Source: Bdellovibrio sp. NC01 (lineage in GTDB: Bacteria > Bdellovibrionota > Bdellovibrionia > Bdellovibrionales > Bdellovibrionaceae). From it: a stretch of DNA of 64,000 bases. The translations under genes were made by a program, and so were the position numbers. The stretch covers positions 3,596,001-3,660,000 of the forward strand of contig NZ_CP030034.1 in assembly GCF_006874625.1 (NCBI RefSeq), given 5' to 3'. This document shows positions 54,757-64,000 of this stretch, in pieces. The notes below the pieces were generated by a model that made no database searches, was not told the DNA's origin, and saw only the letters and a list, made by a program, of their open reading frames with translations. How positions within the stretch are numbered: position 1 is the first letter of the stretch; every line of letters starts with the position of its first letter.

Positions 54757-56059
54757 AAGTGTAAACCCACTTGAGCTCTTGAGCTTTTTGAATCTTCTTG
54801 AGGAATTCAGCTGGCACGGCTTTACCTGCTACTGCATAAGCAAACAATTCCTTTTGCCCAGGAGCTTCGTTGCCAATGTTGCTTAAGTTTGGATTGTGAC
54901 CACCACGAACCAAAATCAACAGCTGCTTAAATCCTTGCGGCACTTCTTTATAATGACGAATACCTTCCGGCGAAGGAGTCGCACTGTCGTCAGAACCTTG
55001 GAAGTATGTCACTGGCACTTTCAAAGGATATTTCGTCGCAAAATAAGTTTGATCGGCGCGAGCATTCAATTGCTTACAGTTATTCAAAGAATCTTCATCA
55101 GGAGCTGGATACAGCTTACCGTTAATCAATGCATCCGAAGTCGCAGTACCAGGGTTTGCTAAGCCCAATTCACGACAAGAAATCATCGTGTACGGTACTT
55201 CATTCATCGTAAATAAAATATGCGGCTCATAAGACAATGGCTCATACATATCTTTAAGTTGCTCGATGTAACCTTGATAAGTTTTTTCATCAGCAAGGCT
55301 CATAAGCTGATTACGCAAATTGCGAAGGCCATCATTCAACATCAACGTACCACGCGCCGTGCGCGACAACCACGTATTCGGAACTCCATATTGAGTCGAA
55401 ATACGATCCATCTTAGCTTTGATTTCCGTTGGCAAACCATCAATCATTTTCTGCATCAGCTTGCGACGATGCGGAGCCGACCACAGACGTTCACTTCCAG
55501 AATAGACCGTTCCTTCCAAAATCACAGAACGAGTTAATTCTGGAAACAAGGAACCAAACATTGTCGCAGGCACGGTGCCATAAGAAATACCGTAAGCAGT
55601 CACTTTATCTAAACCAAAGGACTTCACGATTTTCTGTGCATCACGCGCCACAAATTCAGAGGAATAAAATGAAGGCGACAATAATTGTTGAACCGTCGCA
55701 GGACGTGAACATCCAACGCCGCGATGTTCAACAATCAAAACATTGTAAGGCATTGAGACACGAAATAAACCCCAATGCGCAGTCTGCCCAGGACCGCCAG
55801 TGAAATATAAAATCGTTTCTTTCTTTGGATCATAACCACCAGAAAAAAACGCATACACATCCGTCGTGCCTTTTGAAAGGTCTGCATAATCAACGGGAAC
55901 TGTGACGTAAGTGCCTTTTTCAAAACTCACAAGGTCTTTGTACTTGTCTTGGCAAAGCAGACGCCCCGACTCGTAAGTCGCAGCTGTCGGAAGATTTAAC
56001 GACGCTTCTGCAGCAGAAGCCCCCACCATTAAAAGCGCAAACAAAACCAGATTTTTCAT
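54740..56059 (-). CDS. Exported alpha/beta hydrolase (S33 peptidase-like)
   Basis: The product has 439 residues from ATG 56059, where a signal peptide begins (MKNLVLFALLMVGASAAEA); the frame stays open upstream, but no ribosome binding site decides. The fold shows an oxyanion segment 'LYFTGGPGQTAHWG', nucleophile elbow 'AYGISYGTVPA', acid in 'FQGSDDSATPSPEG' and His in 'VRGGHNPNLS'. The layout matches S33 aminopeptidases such as tripeptidyl aminopeptidases. A role in cutting prey-derived peptides in the periplasm is plausible but inferred. Confidence 0.85.
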   Translation of the reverse strand: MKNLVLFALLMVGASAAEASLNLPTAATYESGRLLCQDKYKDLVSFEKGTYVTVPVDYADLSKGTTDVYAFFSGGYDPKKETILYFTGGPGQTAHWGLFRVSMPYNVLIVEHRGVGCSRPATVQQLLSPSFYSSEFVARDAQKIVKSFGLDKVTAYGISYGTVPATMFGSLFPELTRSVILEGTVYSGSERLWSAPHRRKLMQKMIDGLPTEIKAKMDRISTQYGVPNTWLSRTARGTLMLNDGLRNLRNQLMSLADEKTYQGYIEQLKDMYEPLSYEPHILFTMNEVPYTMISCRELGLANPGTATSDALINGKLYPAPDEDSLNNCKQLNARADQTYFATKYPLKVPVTYFQGSDDSATPSPEGIRHYKEVPQGFKQLLILVRGGHNPNLSNIGNEAPGQKELFAYAVAGKAVPAEFLKKIQKAQELKWVYTSKNAE

Positions 56060-56166
56060 AGGAAGATGGTTGTACCGCAAGAACCGCACAAGGCCCATCA
56101 AGCACGGCAGCCCGAATAAAAAATTACATGACTGTTGAATGTTTCGACAGCACAGATGTGCAAGCG

Positions 56167-57243
56167 CTACCAACGATAGTTCATCACGAACGTCTGATTC
56201 TCACGATTCTGAGAATACCCAAGCTCAACGACAACGGACCACTCTTTACTGATTTCCCAGTTAAGCCCAGTGATCGCATTCCATAAATCCATGGGGCTTT
56301 CTTTGATCTCGTAATTGACAGGAACATCGTGCCCAATTTCAGTCCCTGTTAAAGGAAGCATATAGCGGCCACGCAAAGTAATTTCCATTTGTTGATAGTT
56401 GGCACCCAAATAGAAACCCATCTTCCCTAAAGGTCCACCCCAATTATATCCCAAACGCGGAGTCACGTTAAAAACGTAAGTCGGCACATCAGTCACATTT
56501 ACGTAAGTCTTTACATACGTGACAGGCATCGCGAAAAAATAGTTCTGATAACCAGCTCCCAACAAGAATCCAAGCCCGACGTTATAGCCATAGTAGTTGA
56601 TAGGAGCATCATAAGAAATTTTCGAGTTACACAATTCTGGAGTATGCGCCCCATCGCAGATATCAATTCCCTCAGAGGCAAAAACATCTTTAGCAGCAAT
56701 CGACACGGGCACATTTCCAGAACCTTTAATCGACCCAACAACGGCAAACACATTCAAAAACGGAAAGATCCAAGCATCAAGCTTCGCCTGCCAAGTATAA
56801 TTCTCTACATGCGCATTCGTAAATTTCACGAAATCAATGTCTTTCAAAGGAACATCATCTTTGAAAGCCAATTTCAAATCCCCAAGATTAATCCCTTGAT
56901 CCTGATGAAAAAAGATCACCGATAGACCGTAAGGTTTAGGCAAACTAAAACCACGATCAATCACTCGCTGAGCAAGAAAAGGCAAAGCATAATCCCATTC
57001 CTGCTTCTGCCGAGTCCCCCGATTCTCCCAAAAAAACTCAGGCACAGGCTTCCCATCCAACTTACGAGCCTGCTCAAGAATCATCTTAGTATATTCCGCA
57101 CAAAGCGAAGCCGGATCACAACTATTAACAGGAGCCTCAAGCGACTCCGCATCACCCGCATTCTCGGCCGCCCCAAACGAAGTCTGCGCAAATCCCTGCG
57201 AAACAAAAATAAAATTGAAAATTAAAAGAAGAACTCTTCTCAT
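56167..57243 (-). CDS. Predicted outer-membrane barrel protein
   Basis: The 358-residue protein starts at ATG 57243 with a signal peptide ending in SQGFAQ; the frame is open 14 codons further up. Its second half has alternating strands ('YNVGLGFLLGAGYQNYF', 'GKMGFYLGANYQQMEI') and ends in 'NQTFVMNYRW', an aromatic-terminated last strand typical of BamA substrates. An N-terminal soluble part of about 90 residues holds two cysteines in 'NSCDPASLC'. No exact family is recognised. Confidence 0.78.
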   Translation of the reverse strand: MRRVLLLIFNFIFVSQGFAQTSFGAAENAGDAESLEAPVNSCDPASLCAEYTKMILEQARKLDGKPVPEFFWENRGTRQKQEWDYALPFLAQRVIDRGFSLPKPYGLSVIFFHQDQGINLGDLKLAFKDDVPLKDIDFVKFTNAHVENYTWQAKLDAWIFPFLNVFAVVGSIKGSGNVPVSIAAKDVFASEGIDICDGAHTPELCNSKISYDAPINYYGYNVGLGFLLGAGYQNYFFAMPVTYVKTYVNVTDVPTYVFNVTPRLGYNWGGPLGKMGFYLGANYQQMEITLRGRYMLPLTGTEIGHDVPVNYEIKESPMDLWNAITGLNWEISKEWSVVVELGYSQNRENQTFVMNYRW

Positions 57244-57313
57244 ACAAACAAGCTTCAATCGAGACCAGCAAGAACACCAACCCACATAACCGAAACCTGT
57301 ATAAAATCAGCCC

Positions 57314-57390
57314 CAAAAAAAGCGTCCTGCAAGCGAAAGCGAGCAGAAGCCAAAAAAAAAGCGACCCGCAAGCGAAAGCGAGCGGAAGCC
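57314..57390. repeat. Two-copy tandem repeat of about 38 bases
   Basis: Two near-identical units (57314-57351 and 57352-57390) share an A-run followed by AGCG, CC, GCAAGCGAAAGCGAGC and GAAGCC. Only three or four bases differ. It sits just upstream of the outer-membrane protein gene on the minus strand, in its likely leader or promoter region. Confidence 0.6.
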
Positions 57391-57421
57391 AAAAAACTCC
57401 GACCGAAGAACGATAAGGGTT

Positions 57422-57533
57422 CTTAAAACGGTCTAGAAAATGTCAGATGCAAGGCGCGAGGAGGAGAGCGTACTGCAAAGTACGCCGACGACGAAGCAAC
57501 GCAGTCAGCTGGCATTTGCTAGGCCGTTTTAAG
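57422..57533. repeat. Palindromic element next to rnpB
   Basis: The arms 57422-57449 and 57506-57533 are reverse complements at 24 of 28 positions by my alignment. The centre has a perfect hairpin GCGTACT GCAA AGTACGC (57468-57485). One strand of the interior is purine-rich with GAGGAG repeats facing GACGACGAAG. The outer end lies 11 bases beyond the 3' end of RNase P RNA, so transcripts of rnpB may run into it. It is unrelated in sequence to the palindrome at 10896. It looks like a REP- or MITE-like element. Confidence 0.65.
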
Positions 57534-57544
57534 GAAGGTGGGAT

Positions 57545-57926
57545 GTCGGTTTTGCTGTAAGCCGGATTCTGTCCCAGTAACCAGGTCCCATAATTGTCCC
57601 GTTCACTGTAGATAATCATTCCTCTGGGAGTGCCATTACTGACACCCTCAAGCGATCTTACCCGGTAACTACGGGCTGGCCGCCCTACTAGTGTTACCCT
57701 ATTTGATCTTGCTCCGCGCAGAGTTTGGCTGTTTTCACTCCAGCGGCTCCCCTGACCCTCCCGTTCCCGGTGTCAGGCTCAATGCCCCGGACATTCTCTC
57801 TGTTCCACTGTTCCTTACATTACTGTAGAAGGGCGTTACCCTTTGCGCTGCCATATGGAGTCCGGACTTTCCTCTCTAATTTCAATAATTTAGAATATTA
57901 TTAGAGCAATTATCCGCAAAACCGAC
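57545..57926 (-). ncRNA. rnpB: RNase P RNA
   Basis: Read on the minus strand, the gene has the universal RNase P signatures: GAGGAAAGTCCGGACTCC near the 5' end, 'AGAGGAATGATTATC' in the middle and 'ACAGAATCCGGCTTA' at the 3' end. The ends pair perfectly over 11 bases (57545-57555 with 57916-57926), the P1 helix, which fixes the limits at about 382 nt. The region between P1 and the GAGGAAAGTCC box (P3) is unusually AT-rich, with a CTCTAAT/ATTAGAG stem. A weak promoter (TTGCGC, 16 bases, TTAAAA) lies just upstream. RNase P trims tRNA 5' ends. Confidence 0.95.
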
Positions 57927-58022
57927 GGGTTTTTTAACACCCTCCAGCAAAAAGCGCAAGAGGGTTTTCTTAAGACTGGTTTTATTTTACTTTGATTGGA
58001 CTGACTTAAAAAGGATTTATTT

Positions 58023-58496
58023 ATGAAGATCTTGGTATCTGTGCTTGCTATCGCGTTGACGTTCGCTCTTACAACTAAAGCTCTAGCTTCTGAAGAAGCT
58101 CACGGCGGAGGTCACGAAGATCACGAAGCTCTTGCAAAGAAAATGAACTCTCTTTTCCCAGAAAAGAAAGCAAATCCTGAAGATGCAAAAATTCCAGCGA
58201 AGCCTGAGCTGACTTCTCCAGCTTACTTTGCAGCGATCACAACTCCTTCAGTAAAATTAGAATGGAAAGCAGCTGCAGACGCACAAGAATATCACGTTCA
58301 AGTTGCGACAGATCCAAACTTCAAATGGATCGTTGCTGAAGACTATGCTCACAAAGAAACAAACTACGAAGTAACTAAACTTGAGCCAGGTAAACACTAC
58401 TTCTGGCGTGTAGCTTCTGTAAGACCTGATAACTGGAAAACTTTCCGTAAGTCTTACTTTGCAGCTTCTATGTTCGAAACTCCGGCTGCAAAATAA
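58023..58496 (+). CDS. Exported FN3-like protein of unknown function
   Basis: The 157-residue protein has a signal peptide ending in KALA, a His/Gly-rich stretch (EEAHGGGHEDHEAL, about residues 24-37) that could bind metal, a linker, and a C-terminal domain of about 85 residues with fibronectin type III-like strands ('SVKLEWKAAADAQEYHVQVA', 'LEPGKHYFWRVASV'). Such single FN3-like domains are common in exported Bdellovibrio proteins. AAGGA lies nine bases upstream. A terminator follows at 58528. Confidence 0.8.
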   Translation: MKILVSVLAIALTFALTTKALASEEAHGGGHEDHEALAKKMNSLFPEKKANPEDAKIPAKPELTSPAYFAAITTPSVKLEWKAAADAQEYHVQVATDPNFKWIVAEDYAHKETNYEVTKLEPGKHYFWRVASVRPDNWKTFRKSYFAASMFETPAAK

Positions 58497-58527
58497 CAAG
58501 TTTCGATATTTAAAATCATAAGATTTC

Positions 58528-58563
58528 AAAAGCCCTCATATACTTTGTATGAGGGCTTTTTTT
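58528..58563 (+). terminator. Terminator whose 3' arm carries the next gene's ribosome binding site
   Basis: AAAAGCCCTCATA pairs with TATGAGGGCTTTT as a perfect 13-bp stem around a 7-base loop, followed by a T-run. GAGGG in the 3' arm (58551-58555) is also the only ribosome binding site for the CPXCG gene, whose ATG at 58564 follows the T-run directly. The hairpin can end the upstream transcript and, in read-through RNA, hide that site. Confidence 0.85.
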
Positions 58564-58782
58564 ATGAGCGACGATTTACAATTTGAATCCTTTGAAGATG
58601 CACAGTTCGAAAAGCATTTCAAATGTCCGTACTGCCACGAGAAGATCTCAATGGTGCTCGATATCTCGGAGCCCGGCAGACAATATTACGTCGAAGACTG
58701 CGAAGTCTGCTGCAAACCCATCCAAATCAGCTACTCGTCGGATCAAGGCAAATTGGTAGACTTCTTCGCCCAAACTATTTAA
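58564..58782 (+). CDS. CPXCG-motif cysteine-rich small protein
   Basis: The 72-residue protein has two Cys pairs, CPYC and CEVC-C, of the Cys_rich_CPXG family, likely a zinc ribbon in the cytoplasm; the function is unknown. The first pair reads CPYCHEK, so the Gly of the family name is replaced by His. The start at 58564 is preceded by GAGGG at good spacing; another ATG at 58549 lies inside the hairpin. The whole 5' region overlaps the terminator of the previous gene. Confidence 0.82.
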   Translation: MSDDLQFESFEDAQFEKHFKCPYCHEKISMVLDISEPGRQYYVEDCEVCCKPIQISYSSDQGKLVDFFAQTI

Positions 58783-58853
58783 CGACTGCTATCCTGCTAA
58801 GAATCACAATCAGCGCGCTTTTGAAGTCTCAAGGCAAATCCTATTCTTAGGTT

Positions 58854-59666
58854 ATGTCGTTCGATGTATTTTTAGGAATAGATCAAACCGGAGCTGTTAC
58901 AAAGAGTGGTCTACCGCAACCACTACCGACTGCTATTGTCTATAAAGACGGTGGTGCGATGTGGATCTTAGAAAGTGATTTATATCTTCCGAATCTGACA
59001 CGAAGAAGTACCGAATCACTTATCAAGGACATCGATCCAAGATTGGAAATCGAAAAGAGTGCAATCATCTTGGACAGTGCCTTGGGATTAGCGAAAGACA
59101 TCTTTCCCAAAAACAAAAATATCTTCGATCTTATGCAACGAGCCCATCACTTCAGTTACCACGGCAAACGTTTTGGGGAAAAAACGGCGCACGCATTTTT
59201 CGCGCAGTTCATTGAAAAAAATCCTGCACACATTCCGCAGCGCCAGTGCGAAATCATCGCTCACGAAAAATCCGTGTTTCAATCCCACGCCTTTCAAAAA
59301 AATCTAAGCACCGGCACCTTTCGGGCATGGAGCGAACTAGGGTCTGCGTCAGAAAAGTGGTTTTCGTTGTGGCCGATGGATGAGGCGCCAGCAAAGGGCC
59401 CGTGGTTGTTTGAAGCTTATCCCGATTTATTGTGGAAAAAATTGGTTAAGAGTCCAACAAAGGATCCTGTGGCTCTGAAAGCCTTCTTAAGCGCACAAAA
59501 GTTAGTAAAGCTGCATCCATCTGTCTCTAAATCCCTTGCCAGCATTGATTTCTGTGACGCCGTGATTCTTGCGTACGCCGGACTTGTCTTTCAAAAACGC
59601 AGACAGCTTTTTAAAAATCCAAAAATCGCCTCTCCCAAAAAAGAGGGATGGATTCTTGGTTTGTGA
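58854..59666 (+). CDS. DUF429-like predicted nuclease-fold protein
   Basis: The 270-residue protein begins with 'FLGIDQTGAV', a first strand typical of RNase H-like folds, and ends with 'DFCDAVILAYAGLVF' and 'KEGWILGL', which recall the C-terminal motifs of DUF429 (DAxxCAxxA ... EGWI). 'WLFEAYPDLLWKKL' matches the family's 'EVYP' strand. The family call is by pattern and moderate. It is predicted cytoplasmic. The start has only a weak ribosome binding site. Confidence 0.65.
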   Translation: MSFDVFLGIDQTGAVTKSGLPQPLPTAIVYKDGGAMWILESDLYLPNLTRRSTESLIKDIDPRLEIEKSAIILDSALGLAKDIFPKNKNIFDLMQRAHHFSYHGKRFGEKTAHAFFAQFIEKNPAHIPQRQCEIIAHEKSVFQSHAFQKNLSTGTFRAWSELGSASEKWFSLWPMDEAPAKGPWLFEAYPDLLWKKLVKSPTKDPVALKAFLSAQKLVKLHPSVSKSLASIDFCDAVILAYAGLVFQKRRQLFKNPKIASPKKEGWILGL

Positions 59667-59681
59667 TGATTGCTGAAGTTT

Positions 59682-59720
59682 AATTCTCAGGAGCGTTTGT
59701 AATTTTATTTTATGAGAATT
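59682..59720. promoter_or_regulatory. Inverted repeat before the PAS hybrid kinase
   Basis: AATTCTCA (59682-59689) and TGAGAATT (59713-59720) are perfect 8-bp arms with a 23-base AT-rich spacer, ending 19 bases before the ATG of the kinase gene. Arms separated by about three helical turns suit cooperative regulator binding at the promoter. Confidence 0.35.
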
Positions 59721-59739
59721 TCTTATGTAGACTTACATC

Positions 59740-62158
<2,419 letters not shown>

Positions 62159-62197
62159 TTAGTACCATAAGCGACTGTTTTTGTCTAAAACGGCCCC

Positions 62198-63118
62198 ATG
62201 GACATGATCAAAAATCGCCTCGAAAAGAATTATAAGAAACTTAAAGCCTGGGCTGACCGCCAAAAAATCGAAGCTTACCGTCTGTATGATCGTGATATTC
62301 CAGAATATCCCTACATCGTTGATATCTATAAAGATCACTATGTCATCTATGACAAATCGGATTTCATCAAAGACAAAGATAAAAACCATCTTCCGCACGT
62401 TGTGGATGCTGTAAAAGCGCTGTTCAAATGCGAAGAAGACAAAGTGGTCGTAAAAAAACGCGAGCGCCAAGAAGGTTTGAATCAATACGAAAAGATCTCT
62501 GCGAAAAATGAGACGATGTCGGTCCGCGAATCGCAAGCGCTGTTGAAAGTAAATCTGTACGATTATTTGGATACAGGTTTGTTCTTGGATCACCGTCCAA
62601 TGCGCCAAAAAGTTTTTAAAACCGTAGAAGGTAAAAAGTTTTTAAACCTGTTCTGCTACACAGGTTCTGTCAGTGTATTTGCGGCCCTGGGTGGCGCCCG
62701 CACGACAAGTGTGGACATGTCGCAAACATACTTGCGTTGGGCTCAAGACAACTTTGACTTGAATCAAATCGACCTAGGATCACATAGTTTTGTGAATGAA
62801 AATGTCATCGAGTGGCTCCACCAAAATCGCCATTCTAAAAAATTCGACGTGATCTTTTTGGATCCGCCAACGTTTTCAAACTCAAAAAAGATGAATGAAA
62901 GCTTCGAAGTCGAACGCGATCAGGACTTTCTTGTCGACAGTTGCATGCAAATGCTTTTACCAGAGGGCATTTTGTACTTTTCTAACAACAAAAGAAAATT
63001 CAAATTAAGCCCGAGCGTCCTGTCGAAGTACAAGGTCAAAGACATCACGGAAGAGTCGATTCCTCAAGATTTCCATGACAAAAAAATCCACAACTGTTTT
63101 GAGATTAAGAACTCTTAA
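62198..63118 (+). CDS. RlmK-like 23S rRNA methyltransferase
   Basis: The 306-residue protein has 'NRLEKNYKKLKAWADRQKIE' and 'YRLYDRDIPEYPY' near the N-terminus, as in the C-terminal half (RlmK) of RlmL, which makes m7G2069 in 23S rRNA. The SAM-binding segment is 'FLNLFCYTGSVSVFAALGGA', the catalytic loop is 'VIFLDPPTFSNSKKM'. It stands alone here, without the RlmL (m2G) half. It is divergent from the deaminase with a 45-base gap and has no clear ribosome binding site. Confidence 0.87.
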   Translation: MDMIKNRLEKNYKKLKAWADRQKIEAYRLYDRDIPEYPYIVDIYKDHYVIYDKSDFIKDKDKNHLPHVVDAVKALFKCEEDKVVVKKRERQEGLNQYEKISAKNETMSVRESQALLKVNLYDYLDTGLFLDHRPMRQKVFKTVEGKKFLNLFCYTGSVSVFAALGGARTTSVDMSQTYLRWAQDNFDLNQIDLGSHSFVNENVIEWLHQNRHSKKFDVIFLDPPTFSNSKKMNESFEVERDQDFLVDSCMQMLLPEGILYFSNNKRKFKLSPSVLSKYKVKDITEESIPQDFHDKKIHNCFEIKNS

Positions 63119-63245
63119 CAGACCTTCGCACTCAGTAAGCTGATCATTCTCGGCGCCTCTGCTTCACTCATTGAAACAAATTTATTCCGCTGTTCTAGAC
63201 GGGCTTTCCGGCCCGCTAAGCGGACTATGCAAATGAGGTATAAGG

Positions 63246-64000
63246 ATGCGCTCTTTATTGAACATTTCTTTGGGTGTGGCTTTCGCCCTATCAACTTCGA
63301 CGTCAACTTCTGCCTGGGCTGCGACGGCAAAACCGCCAAGCAAACCCACAAAAGTACAACGCCCATCGCAATACGTGGTGATTAGTTTTGATGGTGGTTT
63401 AAATTTGGATCAGTGGAAAGCAATGCGCGGTTTCGTCGCAACTATGAAAAAAGCGAAGAAGCCAGTGAACTTCACTTATTTTGTAAGCGGCGTTTATTTC
63501 CTCTCGCATAACAACCGCATGGTTTATGCGCCACCAAAACACACTCAAGGCTATTCACTGATTGGCTTTGCTGAAGACAATCCCAAAGTCATCGCTGATC
63601 GTGTCGATCAATTAAACGGCGCTTTCAAAGAAGGGCAAGAAATCGCCTCTAAAGGCAATGGTCACTTCGATGCGGGCCAAGACGGTTGGAATGCTGAAGA
63701 CTGGGCTTCGGAGCTTAAACAATATGACGACTTGTTGTTTGGCGCTTTCTACAACAACAAAGCACAACCCAATCCGACAAATAAATTTCCTAAAGGCTAT
63801 GCTTTTGAAAGCAAAGACGTCGTAGGCTTCCGCGCACCATTTATGTCGACGACACCTGATTTATATCCAAGCTTGAAAGCTTACGGCTATAAATACGATG
63901 CTTCCGGCACAAGTGACGATCCTGTTTGGCCAGAAAAAGATGCGAACGGCATTTGGAAATACTCGACACCGGCGGTTGAGCTCGCAGGAACTGGTAAAAA
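63246..64000 (+). CDS. Exported polysaccharide deacetylase family protein, 3' end cut off
   Basis: The frame runs from an ATG at 63246 to the window end (251 codons). A signal peptide ends at SAWAA. 'QYVVISFDGGLNLDQW' matches the NodB first motif with an Asp, 'IASKGNGHFDAG' matches the second with a His, and 'VVGFRAPFMSTTPDLY' the RxPxG/Y-type third. Such enzymes remove acetyl groups from GlcNAc in peptidoglycan or chitin-like chains; in Bdellovibrio peptidoglycan deacetylases act on the prey wall, as known from published work. Whether this one does is inference. The usual His-x-x-x-His is incomplete here. Confidence 0.82.
   Translation, partial: MRSLLNISLGVAFALSTSTSTSAWAATAKPPSKPTKVQRPSQYVVISFDGGLNLDQWKAMRGFVATMKKAKKPVNFTYFVSGVYFLSHNNRMVYAPPKHTQGYSLIGFAEDNPKVIADRVDQLNGAFKEGQEIASKGNGHFDAGQDGWNAEDWASELKQYDDLLFGAFYNNKAQPNPTNKFPKGYAFESKDVVGFRAPFMSTTPDLYPSLKAYGYKYDASGTSDDPVWPEKDANGIWKYSTPAVELAGTGK

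Noticed and set aside
57314-57390. CRISPR array
   Set aside because: Only two adjoining copies exist, with no spacers between them and no cas genes in the window.
63200-63215. CGGGC/GCCCG hairpin before the deacetylase gene as a terminator
   Set aside because: The stem is only five base pairs and no T-run follows.

Overview
The window reads as chromosome of a Bdellovibrio-like predatory bacterium (Bdellovibrionota). The pointers are a surface fibre with a Peptidase_S74 tail, a deaminase of the type Pfam named after Bdellovibrio Bd3614, tandem DUF4360 exported proteins, a CPXCG zinc-ribbon protein, many exported or lipid-anchored proteins of unknown function, and a Gram-negative cell envelope (hldD, outer-membrane barrels, many lipoproteins). 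By eye the GC content is in the mid 40s; I did not compute it. The gene order is dense, with many start/stop overlaps. I see no transposase, prophage block, CRISPR array, tRNA or rRNA.

Layout. 1-4015: DUF4360 pair, hemerythrin, esterase and carboxy-terminal protease. 4181-8271: a plus-strand run with heptose epimerase, long aromatic amino acid hydroxylase, SPOUT RNA methyltransferase and DUF4337. 8307-13499: a minus-strand run with coiled-coil protein, PspC-like protein, RibD, FadL-like porin and PIF1-like helicase; between ribD and the porin lie a 38-residue membrane ORF and a large palindromic element. 13590-19365: M13 peptidase, rhodanese, HAD 5'-nucleotidase and exported proteins. 21564-26262: a tightly overlapped pantothenate/CoA operon, DUF2520 - panB - panC - coaBC - coaX - panD, in which the DUF2520 protein sits where a ketopantoate reductase is needed. 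26363-32476: caspase-like exported protein, ABC-F ATPase, DUF2799 lipoprotein, large hypothetical and SGNH hydrolase. 32578-35834: small lipoprotein coupled to a 977-residue adhesive fibre.

36391-48098 is one long minus-strand block. It carries leucine/isovalerate catabolism genes (HMG-CoA lyase, split biotin carboxylase plus carrier protein, enoyl-CoA hydratase, methylcrotonyl-CoA carboxyltransferase, hotdog protein). In the middle are signalling genes (response regulator, hybrid kinase, membrane cyclase with GAF domain), a thioredoxin-like protein and an EamA transporter. 48213-53393: methyltransferase, GNAT acetyltransferase and an ABC-2 type exporter (ATPase plus two permeases). 53491-57243: lipoprotein, alpha/beta hydrolase and outer-membrane protein. 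57300-57930: repeats and the RNase P RNA gene on the minus strand. 58023-64000: FN3-like exported protein, CPXCG protein whose ribosome binding site lies inside a terminator hairpin, DUF429-like protein, PAS hybrid kinase, Bd3614-type deaminase, RlmK-like methyltransferase and a polysaccharide deacetylase cut by the window end.

The most interesting candidates are the DUF2520 gene as a possible non-orthologous ketopantoate reductase, the caspase-like exported protein, the lipoprotein-fibre pair, the cyclase with its catalytic domain at the N-terminus, the Bd3614-type deaminase, the terminator/ribosome-binding-site overlap at 58528, and two unrelated long palindromic elements. I found no single large system that is clearly new.
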